Positions 25,597-33,618 of a stretch of DNA of 64,000 nucleotides are shown one piece after another; within the stretch, counting starts at the first letter, position 1, and each line of letters begins with the position of its first letter. The position numbers were made by a program, and so were the translations under genes. This stretch comes from JAHIEZ01 sp964598275. Its GTDB lineage: Bacteria; Patescibacteriota; Microgenomatia; UBA12405. Under the pieces are notes generated by a model. It made no database searches, was not told where the DNA came from, and worked only from the letters and a program-made list of their open reading frames with translations. The DNA lies in the NCBI GenBank assembly GCA_964598275.1, contig CAZRAZ010000001.1, forward strand, positions 1 to 64,000, written 5' to 3'.

Positions 25597-26589
25597 ATGG
25601 AAAGTCTAAATTACGATACTGTAATTATTGGTTCGGGACCGGCGGGGTTAACGGCGGCAATTTATAATGCGCGGGCTGATTTAAAGACTTTAGTGATAGC
25701 GGGAGCAGAGCCCGGGGGTCAATTGGTGATTGCAACTTTGGTGGAAAATTGGCCAGGATTTGCCAAAGGCATAAACGGACCGGAATTGATGATGAACATG
25801 CAGGAACAGGTGAAAAATCTGGGGGGAGAAGTGAAACAGGGAGAGGTAGAAAGAATAGAAAAAATAAACGAGGGTTTTGAGGTGATGCTGGCGGGAGAAG
25901 AAAGAATAAGGACAAAAAGTGTGATTGTGGCCACGGGAGCGGGAGCCAGATGGCTGGGTTTGCCAAATGAAAAAGAGCTAATAGGCAAAGGCGTGTCGGG
26001 CTGCGCTACCTGTGACGGGATGTTTTATAAAGACAAAGTAGTGGCCATGGTGGGCGGAGGCGATACGGCGGCACAAGAGGCGGTATTTATGACTAAATTT
26101 GCCAAAAAGGTGTATTTGATTCACCGGCGGGATGAATTGAGAGCCAGCGTGGCAGAACAAAAAAAGGTACTGAATAACCCTAAGGTGGAAATGGTATGGA
26201 ATACAGAAATAAAAGAACTAATAACCAATTACCAAATTCCAAGTATTCCAAACAATAAACAATTACCAAATTCCAATAATCAAATATTAAAAGCAGTAAA
26301 GATTAAAAACAATAAGACAGGAGAGGAGAAAATTATGGAAGTGGGCGGTTTGTTTGTAGCCATCGGCAGAGTGCCGGCAACAAAGTTTTTGGAAGGATTG
26401 GTAGAAATGGACGAAAACGGCTTTATAAAAACAAGGACTAATGAAGAATATCCGACGATGACAAATGTGCCGGGGATATTTGCGGCGGGAGATTGCGCCG
26501 ATTCGGTTTATAAACAGGCCATTGTGGCGGCGGGCGAAGGATGCAAGGCGGCACTGGAAGTAGAAAGGTGGTTAGAAAGCAGAGATTAA
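25597..26589 (+). CDS. trxB: Thioredoxin reductase
   Basis: This 330-residue flavoenzyme transfers electrons from NADPH to thioredoxin. The FAD motif GSGPAGLTAAIY opens the protein, the redox pair is in SGCATCDGMFY, the NADPH motif is MVGGGDTAAQEA with HRRDELRAS, and GIFAAGDCADSVYKQAIVAAGEG closes the FAD site. Start 25597 follows from the -10 position. An insertion of about 20 residues rich in Asn/Gln/Pro (ITNYQIPSIPNNKQLPNSNN) lies between NTEIKEL and LKAVKIKNNKTGEE. At DNA level it is a low-complexity ATTACCAAATTCC-type repeat, also seen between genes in this window. The last 18 bp overlap the convergent glycosyltransferase gene. Confidence 0.95.
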   Translation: MESLNYDTVIIGSGPAGLTAAIYNARADLKTLVIAGAEPGGQLVIATLVENWPGFAKGINGPELMMNMQEQVKNLGGEVKQGEVERIEKINEGFEVMLAGEERIRTKSVIVATGAGARWLGLPNEKELIGKGVSGCATCDGMFYKDKVVAMVGGGDTAAQEAVFMTKFAKKVYLIHRRDELRASVAEQKKVLNNPKVEMVWNTEIKELITNYQIPSIPNNKQLPNSNNQILKAVKIKNNKTGEEKIMEVGGLFVAIGRVPATKFLEGLVEMDENGFIKTRTNEEYPTMTNVPGIFAAGDCADSVYKQAIVAAGEGCKAALEVERWLESRD

Positions 26590-27732
26590 GTGGCGGATTT
26601 TTTTGACAAAAACGGGTTTGCCAAATTGACGGGCGCGAAGGCGACAGGCGGCGGGGGTGAGGGTGGAAGAAATACGATTGAATTTTTTGATAGCAAAAAC
26701 CAGGGAAGTAACGGTGAGGTCATCGAAGAGAACGCCGGTTTTGCCATCGATAACGGTTTCGGCGGTACCACCGGAATTGTGGCCAATGACAGGACAGCCG
26801 TGAGCCATGGCTTCGACAGGAACAATGCCAAAATCTTCATTGTCAGAACAAAAAATAAAGGCTTTGGCGGTGGACATAAGATTGTTTTTTTGGTCGTTGG
26901 TGATTTCGCCCAAAAACTCGGTGGTGGGGCCAGCTAGTTTTTTAAGTTCAGCTTGGTGACCAGCAAAGTCGCGACCGAAGATTCTTAGAGGTAATTTAAG
27001 CTGTTGACAGGCACGGATAGCCAAATCGTAGCGTTTGGCCCGAGCCAGACGGCCACCAGTCAGGTAAAAGTTTTTACCTGGAATTTTTAATTTCAAACCC
27101 GCCTGCCGGACGGGCAGGTTTCCAATTTCCAATTTTTTGGGGAGATCGACAGGAGGGTTAATTATTGTTGATGTTTTACGGTAGAATTTTTGGATACGAG
27201 AGGCAGTAGTGGCTGAATTGGCAATAAATTGATCAACATTTTGAGTGTAAGTAAAATCGAGAAGACGGAAAAAGTGAAAAACGATTTGGGCAAAGAAATT
27301 TAAGATAGGGTATTTTTGGGGATCACGGGCAGTGGCCAAGCCGTAAAGGTAGCGGGGAGGGGTGTGACAATAGCAGATAAGTTTGGAATGGCCTTTGTTT
27401 AAAGCATTAGGGAAATAAGCGCCGGTGGCAGAAGTGATAATAATGTCGTATTGGGAAAAATCAAAAAGACGGAAAGCCAGAGGAGATAAGAAGCGAAGGG
27501 GAGAAATAAGGCGAGAAGCAAGAGGAATAAACCGAAAAAAGCTTTGATGAATCCGGCCTTGCCATTTTTTTTGGAGGCGTAAACGGTGAGGGCCAAAACT
27601 TTGGGGACGATAAAGAGAGGTATAGATGGGAGCATCGGGGAAAATATCGGATAGGGTTTCTAAAACGGATTCGGCGCCGCCATATTCTTTGAGATAGTCG
27701 TGAACGAGGGCGATTTTAGAAGTTTTTGGCAT
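26572..27732 (-). CDS. Family 4 glycosyltransferase
   Basis: The 386-residue protein has a GT-B fold of the GT4 type. N-terminal IALVHDYLKEYGGAESVLETLSDIFPDAPIYTSLY is the acceptor-side signature. The C-terminal half has LTGGRLARAKRYDLAIRACQQL and EDFGIVPVEAMAHGCPVIGHNSGGTAETV, the sugar-nucleotide binding EX7E region. It probably adds a mannose-like sugar to a lipid-linked or surface glycan; donor and acceptor are unknown. A palindromic insertion (27096-27120) is read through in frame as NLPVRQAG, just before the donor domain. Its start overlaps the vapC-like gene upstream by 17 bp. Confidence 0.88.
   Translation of the reverse strand: MPKTSKIALVHDYLKEYGGAESVLETLSDIFPDAPIYTSLYRPQSFGPHRLRLQKKWQGRIHQSFFRFIPLASRLISPLRFLSPLAFRLFDFSQYDIIITSATGAYFPNALNKGHSKLICYCHTPPRYLYGLATARDPQKYPILNFFAQIVFHFFRLLDFTYTQNVDQFIANSATTASRIQKFYRKTSTIINPPVDLPKKLEIGNLPVRQAGLKLKIPGKNFYLTGGRLARAKRYDLAIRACQQLKLPLRIFGRDFAGHQAELKKLAGPTTEFLGEITNDQKNNLMSTAKAFIFCSDNEDFGIVPVEAMAHGCPVIGHNSGGTAETVIDGKTGVLFDDLTVTSLVFAIKKFNRISSTLTPAACRLRARQFGKPVFVKKIRHLISAF
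27096..27120. repeat. In-frame palindromic element in GT4 gene
   Basis: The arms AACCCGCCTGCC and its partner around GGACGGGCAGGTT form a hairpin. It is flanked by TTTTAATTTC/CCAATTTCC low-complexity DNA and encodes NLPVRQAG on the minus strand. Confidence 0.65.
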
Positions 27733-28126
27733 TTTGGGAAAAAAGAATAAATTTCTCTTTTAATTTTTTGTCAAAAGTGGCAAATTCGGAGATTTTTTTA
27801 CTATGGGCATAAAAAAAATTATATGAATCTTCCAAATCATAATTAAAGCGGGCAAAATTGGCAAGACAAGCTTTTAAAAGTTGCCGTTGGGGTAAAGTAA
27901 TAAAGTCCATGTTGATGATAGCCATTAAAGTTTGAGAAACTAAGTGATGTTTGTGCCCGTAAAGAGAGGACAAAACCCAATAAATCTCAAAAAATACAAT
28001 AAGAGAGGTGGTTAGTTCGACCTGCCCGGAAGCGGCCTGGTGAAAAAGCTTTTTAGCCTGACGAAGTTGAATCCGGTTATCTTGGAGAAAGAAACGGAGA
28101 AAGAAATTGGTGTCGACAAAAATCAT
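27716..28126 (-). CDS. vapC: PIN-domain ribonuclease toxin (VapC-like)
   Basis: The protein is 136 residues long from ATG 28126, which overlaps the antitoxin stop (ATGA). MIFVDTNFFLRFFLQDN carries the first PIN acidic residue (Asp5), ELTTSLIVFFEIYWVL the conserved Glu, and FNYDLEDSYNFFYAHS the D-x-x-D type pair; FATFDKKLKE supplies the last Asp. VapC toxins cut tRNA or rRNA. The antitoxin is immediately upstream. The next gene (GT4) overlaps it by 17 bp, so the TA pair may be co-transcribed with it. Confidence 0.85.
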   Translation of the reverse strand: MIFVDTNFFLRFFLQDNRIQLRQAKKLFHQAASGQVELTTSLIVFFEIYWVLSSLYGHKHHLVSQTLMAIINMDFITLPQRQLLKACLANFARFNYDLEDSYNFFYAHSKKISEFATFDKKLKEKFILFSQNAKNF

Positions 28127-28392
28127 AATGAAAATTCTTTTTTTGTTTTTTCTTGCCAATATTTTTCTTTGGCTTGAGAAATAAGCTTATCAACGGGTAA
28201 GGATCGATATTTCTTAGGAAGTTTTAATGAACCGGCGAGACGATTGATCATGTCGAAAGCAGACTCCATTTTGATAATACCGTTTTCTTCGGTTAGGATA
28301 ACTTTTTGTCCTTGGCTTAGGTTAATTTTTCGAAATAATTCAGCCGGAATAGTGAGCTGTCTTTTGCTGGTAATAGTGGCGGTGTAGGTCAT
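28123..28392 (-). CDS. vapB: AbrB/VapB-like antitoxin
   Basis: This 89-residue protein has an N-terminal SpoVT/AbrB swapped-hairpin domain (TATITSKRQLTIPAELFRKINLSQGQKVILTEENGIIKMES) and a flexible C-terminal tail expected to bind the PIN toxin. It is the first gene of the TA operon and overlaps vapC by 4 bp. The strong promoter with a 17-bp spacer ends 9 nt before the ATG. Confidence 0.85.
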   Translation of the reverse strand: MTYTATITSKRQLTIPAELFRKINLSQGQKVILTEENGIIKMESAFDMINRLAGSLKLPKKYRSLPVDKLISQAKEKYWQEKTKKEFSL

Positions 28393-28401
28393 AGTAAGGT
28401 A

Positions 28402-28430
28402 ATTTTAACAAAGTAAGGAAAGTTTGTCAA
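28402..28430 (-). promoter_or_regulatory. vapBC promoter
   Basis: On the minus strand TTGACA (28430-28425), a 17-bp spacer, and TAAAAT (28407-28402). The start codon lies 9 nt downstream. Confidence 0.75.
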
Positions 28431-29347
28431 AACAAGGAGGTTTGGGCGGGTTTAAGTTTGGGAGATTGATGAGAAAGGCGGGAAGCCAGAGAACGAAAGT
28501 TATAGGATTTAAAAAGGGAAAGGAGGGGTTTTAAATGGCGGGGACGCCAACGGGCTTTTTTTAAGTTTAGTTTGACAGGGGCATCGTGAACTAATTTGGC
28601 AAGTTTACGGGATAAATAGGCATTGTCTCGATCTTTTTCCAGTTTGGATTGAAAACTAGGTTTGATGTCTTTTAAATGTCGATAAATATTATCGAGATTG
28701 CCGTATTGGGAAAGAAGCTTGGTGGCACTTTTGGGGCCAATACCGGATACCCCCGGATAATTGTCGGAGCTGTCCCCCATTAAAGCTTTTAAATCAACCA
28801 CCTGGGAAGCTTTGACACCAAGTTTGTCGACAACATCTTTGGGACCAAAAATTTGAGTTTGGGAAAGGCCACGAACGGGCATAAAAAGCTCTACTTTGGG
28901 AGTGACCAATTGCATTAAATCTTTGTCGCCGGTGATGATGGTGACGCGGGAAATTAAGGGTTTTTTGGTTTTTGATGATAGGCGTTTTAGGCCCTGACGG
29001 GTAAGGGTGGCGATAAGATCGTCAGCTTCGTAACCGCCAAGAGAAAAATTGGGAATGGCGGCCCGGCTAAGACTGTTTTTAAGTTCGGGGAGTTGAACAA
29101 GCAGGTTTTTTTCGGCAGGAGGGCGATTGGCCCGATAAGCCAAATACTCTTGATTTCTGAAAACGGGGCCGGGAGAATCGAGACAAACTAAAACATATTT
29201 GGGTTTGAGTTGATCGATGGCTGATAAAAGAACCAAATAAAAGCCATAAATTAAATTAACAGGTTGGCCGTTGACGGTAAGGTGAGGAATGGAGTGATAG
29301 GCACGATGGGCAACGGCGTGACCGTCGATTATCAGAAGACGGGACAT
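28427..29347 (-). CDS. 5'-3' exonuclease (DNA polymerase I N-terminal domain type)
   Basis: The protein is 306 residues long from ATG 29347 (MSRLLIIDGHAVAHRAYHSIP); upstream in-frame codons lie beyond the -10 box and are rejected. The FEN/PolA 5' nuclease pattern is complete: IIDGH, FRNQEYLAYRANRP, GYEADDLIATL, ITGDKDLMQLV with the metal-binding Asp residues, and the H3TH motif GDSSDNYPGVSGIGPKSATKLL. It has no polymerase domain, so it is the stand-alone form. It would remove RNA primers or flaps. It diverges from the secretion operon, the two starts being only 58 bp apart. Confidence 0.9.
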   Translation of the reverse strand: MSRLLIIDGHAVAHRAYHSIPHLTVNGQPVNLIYGFYLVLLSAIDQLKPKYVLVCLDSPGPVFRNQEYLAYRANRPPAEKNLLVQLPELKNSLSRAAIPNFSLGGYEADDLIATLTRQGLKRLSSKTKKPLISRVTIITGDKDLMQLVTPKVELFMPVRGLSQTQIFGPKDVVDKLGVKASQVVDLKALMGDSSDNYPGVSGIGPKSATKLLSQYGNLDNIYRHLKDIKPSFQSKLEKDRDNAYLSRKLAKLVHDAPVKLNLKKARWRPRHLKPLLSLFKSYNFRSLASRLSHQSPKLKPAQTSLF

Positions 29348-29353
29348 ATGGGT

Positions 29354-29359
29354 ATTATA
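29354..29359 (-). promoter_or_regulatory. -10 box of the exonuclease gene
   Basis: TATAAT on the minus strand ends 6 nt before ATG 29347. Confidence 0.6.
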
Positions 29360-29390
29360 GTAGAAAAGAAAGAAGAAGAGGAAAATAAAC

Positions 29391-29399
29391 TGGTAGAAT
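29391..29399 (+). promoter_or_regulatory. Extended -10 of the secretion operon
   Basis: TGGTAGAAT ends 5 nt before ATG 29405. It is back to back with the exonuclease -10 box, 35 bp away. Confidence 0.6.
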
Positions 29400-29404
29400 T
29401 GAGT

Positions 29405-30322
29405 ATGGAGCAACACCCAATACCACAAAACATCAGCAGCTACGAATTTAAGCTGGTGGGCGATATGACCTTAAAACAGTTTTTGACACTGGCAGGAGGG
29501 ATAGCTTTGGCTTTTTTGATTAATTCGACCAAAATAATGGCGCTGATTCGATTTCCTTTAATGGCAGTATTTGCCGGAAGTGGCGTTGTATTAGCTTTTG
29601 TACCAATTGGAGGCAGACCGGCATCTGTATGGCTAGGATCTTTTTTAAAATCGATATACTCCCCTACCATTTACACTTACAGAAAGAGCGAGGATGAAGA
29701 ATGGATGGAGTGGAAAGCTAGACAGGGGCCGGGGGAAATCGGAACGATAGCATTGGATCAGGAAGAGGTGGTGATAAAAGACAAGAATAAAAACAAGATA
29801 AGAGATTTTCTTAATTCACTACCGGTTAGCAAAAAAGGGAGGGTGAAAAAGAAAAAGAACGCCAAGGTAGCGACAGGGACAGATGAGGTGGTATTGCTTA
29901 GAGGCAGAAGAATTGAAGAAGATCAGATAAATAACGACAAAGAAAAGAAAGTGGCAGAAGATTGGCGGGGACAAAAAGCGTCTTTGGATTTGAAAAGAGA
30001 AAGGCTGGGAGCAACCGGAGAGTTGGTGCACGGAACAATTCCGATGCCAAGTATTCCGGAAATCCCGAATTTAGTGGTGGGAATGGTAACAGATAAGGAG
30101 GGGAAAATTGTGCCGGATGCAATTGTGGAAATTCAGGATGAAAAAGGAAATCCAAGCCGGGTGCTAAAAACCAATTCTTTGGGGCAATTTAGAACCTCAA
30201 CTCAACTATCAAACGGGAATTACCTGATTATCGTCGAAAAGGAAGGGGTAAATTTTGACAGATCCAGTTTGGTGTTGACGGGGAAAATTGTGGAACCGAT
30301 TAAAATAAGGGCAAAGGAGTAG
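29405..30322 (+). CDS. PrgI-family type IV secretion protein with C-terminal carboxypeptidase-regulatory-like domain
   Basis: The protein is 305 residues long from ATG 29405. MEQHPIPQNISSYEFKLVGDMTLKQFLTLAGGIALAFLI and the following second helix are typical of PrgI, the small two-helix partner of VirB4 in Gram-positive and CPR conjugation systems. A charged linker (residues about 105-225) follows. Residues about 228-305 (LVVGMVTDKEGKIVPDAIVEIQDEKGNPSRVLKTNSLGQFRTSTQLSNGNYLIIVEKEGV) form a carboxypeptidase-regulatory-like beta-sandwich, unusual in PrgI. It is the first gene of a plus-strand operon running to 36896. By analogy it sits in the inner membrane, the beta domain facing the secretion path or the cytoplasm depending on topology. 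Confidence 0.8.
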   Translation: MEQHPIPQNISSYEFKLVGDMTLKQFLTLAGGIALAFLINSTKIMALIRFPLMAVFAGSGVVLAFVPIGGRPASVWLGSFLKSIYSPTIYTYRKSEDEEWMEWKARQGPGEIGTIALDQEEVVIKDKNKNKIRDFLNSLPVSKKGRVKKKKNAKVATGTDEVVLLRGRRIEEDQINNDKEKKVAEDWRGQKASLDLKRERLGATGELVHGTIPMPSIPEIPNLVVGMVTDKEGKIVPDAIVEIQDEKGNPSRVLKTNSLGQFRTSTQLSNGNYLIIVEKEGVNFDRSSLVLTGKIVEPIKIRAKE

Positions 30323-30359
30323 AGGTGTATGATTAGAGTAGTATTTTGAGAACTAACAT

Positions 30360-31121
30360 ATGTCAAACGATACGCTAAAAATTGCCATCCGAGGAACAAC
30401 TCAAGAACATTTGCCGATTGAGGATGTGGTGGATGATATTGTCATTCTTAAAGATGGCAGTTGCGCTATGGTGATTCAATTATCTTCGGTTAACTTTGAT
30501 TTGTTATCTGAAAGGGAACAATCGGCTTTGGTTTTTGCTTACGGAGGAATATTAAATTCATTAACTTTTCCGATACAAATTGTAATCCATTCAAAAGCGA
30601 AGGATATCAGTACTTATCTAAAAAGGTTGCTTTTAATGGAGAGTAAGCAGACCAACGCCAAAATGAAGGAAAGAATTGTGTCTTACCGGAAATTTGTGGA
30701 AGAAACAGTGAGAAGAAATGATGTGTTGTCTAAATTTTTTTACGTAGTAGTGCCTTTTTCGGTGTTGGAGATGGGAATAAAAAGCGCTAAAAGCCAGATA
30801 TTAGGATCTTTGCCTTTGCCGGGGATGAAGAAAAACAGCCAAAAATTGCCTTTTTCGAAAGATTATATTTTGGAAAAGGCTAAAGCCAGTTTGGAACCCA
30901 AAAGAGATCATTTGATCAGATTATTTTCCAGGTTGGGGTTGGAAGCGAAGATGCTGGAAAGCAAGGAGTTAATTGAACTTTTTTACCGAATGTATAACGA
31001 GGAAGTGGCAACGGGGCAGAAGATACAGACTTTAAATTACGGATCTCCAATGGTAACGACAATGGAGGGGAGCAACAAGACTGAAGAGACAACAGAATCA
31101 GACGGAGGAGAAACAGAATGA
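30360..31121 (+). CDS. VirB4/TraC N-terminal-domain-like protein
   Basis: This 253-residue protein precedes virB4 with a 4-bp overlap. TQEHLPIEDVVDDIVILKDGSCAMVIQLSSVNFDLLSEREQSALVFAYGGILNSLTFPIQIVIHSKAKDISTYL resembles the N-terminal domain of TraC/VirB4 proteins, where a beta sheet contacts the membrane. It has no Walker motif. In some CPR and Gram-positive systems this domain is encoded separately, as here. A Glu/Thr-rich tail ends the protein. It probably docks VirB4 at the membrane; this is inferred from position and similarity only. Confidence 0.65.
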   Translation: MSNDTLKIAIRGTTQEHLPIEDVVDDIVILKDGSCAMVIQLSSVNFDLLSEREQSALVFAYGGILNSLTFPIQIVIHSKAKDISTYLKRLLLMESKQTNAKMKERIVSYRKFVEETVRRNDVLSKFFYVVVPFSVLEMGIKSAKSQILGSLPLPGMKKNSQKLPFSKDYILEKAKASLEPKRDHLIRLFSRLGLEAKMLESKELIELFYRMYNEEVATGQKIQTLNYGSPMVTTMEGSNKTEETTESDGGETE

Positions 31122-33592
31122 AAGTTAAATTTTTTGATAAATTAAAAGGAAAACCCCGTCAAACGGGGCAGGCCATCAGTCAAACGGGGCAGGCAAAAGC
31201 GACGGTACAAGAAAAGACGAAAAACGAGAGAGCGTTTGAACAGGGATTGGTGTCGACCAAAGATATTATTGCACCATCGGCAGTTGAGGTTGATTTTTCC
31301 CATATCCGAGTTGGGGAAATATATTATCGGACTTTATTTGTGGCGGCATATCCCCGGTTTGTGGGCTTAAATTGGCTGTCTCCTTTAATTAATTTTGACG
31401 CATCTTTGTCAGTGTCGATGTATATTTACCCAACAGACGGAAAGGATGTTTTGGACGACCTAAGAAGAAAGGTGGCAGAAATGGAAGCAGAAATAAGTAC
31501 TGATATCCAGAGAGGCAGAGTAGTGAATCCGGCTACTCAAGCAAAATTGGAAGACGCCTTGACTCTACAAAGGGAATTGGTAAAAGGCGAGGAAAGATTT
31601 TTTCAATTTGGACTGTATGTAACAATTTCGGCAGAATCAATCGAAAGATTAAATCAAATTACAAAAAATTTGGAAGCTTCTTTAGGGTCGTTGATGATAG
31701 TGAGCAAGAGAGCCACCTTGCAGGCAGAAGAGGGTTTTGTGACGACCTTGCCTTTGTGTAACGATGTCTTAAATATAGCCAGAAATATGGACACGACATC
31801 GCTGGCAACAACTTTTCCTTTTGTGTCATCTGATTTGTCTGATGATAAAGGAATAATGTACGGCATCAACGAGCATAACGGATCCTTGGTGATTTTTGAT
31901 CGATTCTCAATGCCAAATTACAACTCGGTGGTGTTTGCTACTTCGGGAGTAGGAAAGTCATACATGATTAAACTGGAAACGATGAGGTCACTAATGATGG
32001 GAACAGACGTGATTGTGATTGATCCGGAAAATGAGTATAAAATTTTGTGCGAAGCCATGGGAGGGCAATATATTGCCTTTGGTTATGGAGAAGAGTCGAA
32101 AATTAATCCGTTTGATCTGACACTGGCAGAGGAAAAAGGTGAAAATGCGTTGAACACAAAGATATTGGCTTTACACAAACTGTTTAAGGTGATGATAGGC
32201 GAGATGGATCCAATTGAGGAATCAATATTAGATAAAGCTTTGATGGCGGCTTATAAGGCGAAGGGAATTACCCCTGATCCGGAAAGTCAAAAAGGAGAAG
32301 CCCCGCTAATTGAGGATTTGTATAAGTCGTTGATAGGGATGGAAGATCAAAAAGCGCAAAGCTTGGCGGCCAGATTGGAAAAATATATTAAAGGTTCTTT
32401 CGCCGGTATTTTTAATCAAAAAACAACAGTTGATTTGAGAAATAAATTGGTTGTATTTGGGATTAGAAATCTAGAAGACAGTTTGAGACCGATAGCAATG
32501 CATATTATTCTTGACTACATTTGGACGACAGTTAAGAAAGATTTGAAAAAAAGAATTTTGGTGGTGGATGAGGCGTGGTATTTGATGCAACACGATGATT
32601 CGGCGGCGTTTTTGAGAGGAATTATTAAGAGAGGACGAAAATATTTTTTGGGAACAACCACCATAACTCAAGATGTGGATGATTTTTTGCAAACACCATA
32701 CGGAAAAGAGATTGTAACTAATAGCGCAATCCAAATTTTGTTAAAACAACATAGCGCGGCGATTGATAAGGTGGGAGAGATTTTTTATCTGTCGGAGGGG
32801 GAAAAACAATTGCTGTTGGCAGCCGATAAAGGAGAGGGTATCTTTTTTGCCGGACAAAATCATGTGGCAATACAGGTAATTGCGTCGGAAGAGGAACATA
32901 ATTTAATTACATCAAATCCACAAGACTTGATAGAGCAAAAAAAGGCGGTGGACAAAAAAATGGCAGAAATTAAAAGAAAAAAACCGGAATTGGGGACACG
33001 GATAAATAATGAGGATTTGGAGGCGCAAGTGAGGACACCGACACCAGGTATCGTCCCGATGGACATCGGGGCTGACGTGGCAAGCCCAGTTCGATTGACT
33101 CCAACTCCAACTCCAACTCCAACAAAAGACGATACTTTGGCTGACAATAGGATGCCAATAAAAACCGAAGTGGTTGAGAAAGATGAGACAAAGCCTGCCG
33201 ATGGAGAAAAAGTAGAAATAAAAACGGTGGGGGTAGAAGCTGATTTGGAAAAAAGAATTAAGGAAATGGAGGAGGAAGAAGATAAAAAAATAAGTGAGCA
33301 AAAGAAACAGGAAACAGAAAGCAAACCCGGTTTGGGAGGAAAAGGAGTATTGTTTGGCGGAGACGGAGAGACAAACAGATTTTATCCACCAAAGGTAGAA
33401 ACGGTTAATCCTTTTGGTCAAAAAAGTAATTTAGCGGCGGGAATGAATAAACCGGTTTATATTAAAAAAATCAAGGAAAAAATTTTTCCCCAACCACCAC
33501 AACTGACAAAAAAACCGAGTGTGGAGTTTATAAAAAAAGAGGAAACTGGAAAGGGAAAATTGGATTACGACAAGCTACTGGGAAATGAATAG
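31118..33592 (+). CDS. virB4: VirB4-like secretion ATPase
   Basis: The 824-residue protein powers a type IV secretion or pilus system. The N-part (IIAPSAVEVDFSHIRVGEIYYRTLFVAAYPRFVGLNWLSPLI) is the CagE/TrbE/VirB domain. Walker A is ATSGVGKS at residues 274-281, followed by DVIVIDPENEYKILCEAMGG, and Walker B ILVVDEAWYLM has Asp484/Glu485. TTITQDVDDFL and the C-terminal GEGIFFAGQNHVAIQVIAS complete the family pattern. Residues about 620-824 are a low-complexity charged tail with a TPTPTPTP run from a hexamer repeat. Two palindromic insertions occur (31153-31192, encoding RQTGQ twice; 33054-33069). Confidence 0.93.
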   Translation: MKVKFFDKLKGKPRQTGQAISQTGQAKATVQEKTKNERAFEQGLVSTKDIIAPSAVEVDFSHIRVGEIYYRTLFVAAYPRFVGLNWLSPLINFDASLSVSMYIYPTDGKDVLDDLRRKVAEMEAEISTDIQRGRVVNPATQAKLEDALTLQRELVKGEERFFQFGLYVTISAESIERLNQITKNLEASLGSLMIVSKRATLQAEEGFVTTLPLCNDVLNIARNMDTTSLATTFPFVSSDLSDDKGIMYGINEHNGSLVIFDRFSMPNYNSVVFATSGVGKSYMIKLETMRSLMMGTDVIVIDPENEYKILCEAMGGQYIAFGYGEESKINPFDLTLAEEKGENALNTKILALHKLFKVMIGEMDPIEESILDKALMAAYKAKGITPDPESQKGEAPLIEDLYKSLIGMEDQKAQSLAARLEKYIKGSFAGIFNQKTTVDLRNKLVVFGIRNLEDSLRPIAMHIILDYIWTTVKKDLKKRILVVDEAWYLMQHDDSAAFLRGIIKRGRKYFLGTTTITQDVDDFLQTPYGKEIVTNSAIQILLKQHSAAIDKVGEIFYLSEGEKQLLLAADKGEGIFFAGQNHVAIQVIASEEEHNLITSNPQDLIEQKKAVDKKMAEIKRKKPELGTRINNEDLEAQVRTPTPGIVPMDIGADVASPVRLTPTPTPTPTKDDTLADNRMPIKTEVVEKDETKPADGEKVEIKTVGVEADLEKRIKEMEEEEDKKISEQKKQETESKPGLGGKGVLFGGDGETNRFYPPKVETVNPFGQKSNLAAGMNKPVYIKKIKEKIFPQPPQLTKKPSVEFIKKEETGKGKLDYDKLLGNE
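31153..31192. repeat. In-frame palindromic repeat pair in virB4
   Basis: CCCCGTCAAACGGGG is a hairpin followed by CAGG. A second GTCAAACGGGGCAGG follows after 8 bp. It is read as RQTGQAISQTGQA near the N-terminus of VirB4. Confidence 0.65.
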
Positions 33593-33604
33593 AACGGAAA
33601 TGAT

Positions 33605-33613
33605 TGCTATAAT
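33605..33613 (+). promoter_or_regulatory. Internal extended -10 before the C39-like gene
   Basis: TGCTATAAT ends 5 nt before ATG 33619, giving the C39-like gene its own leaderless promoter inside the operon. Confidence 0.6.
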
Positions 33614-33618
33614 TTGGT

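Noticed and set aside
26590..26937. Gly/Asn-rich plus-strand frame opposite the GT4 gene
   Set aside because: It is antisense to conserved GT4 motifs and has repetitive shadow composition.
27061..27080. CAGGTAAA/TTTACCTG hairpin as a terminator
   Set aside because: It lies within the GT4 coding frame, has no following T-run, and encodes part of a conserved strand (LTGGRL region).
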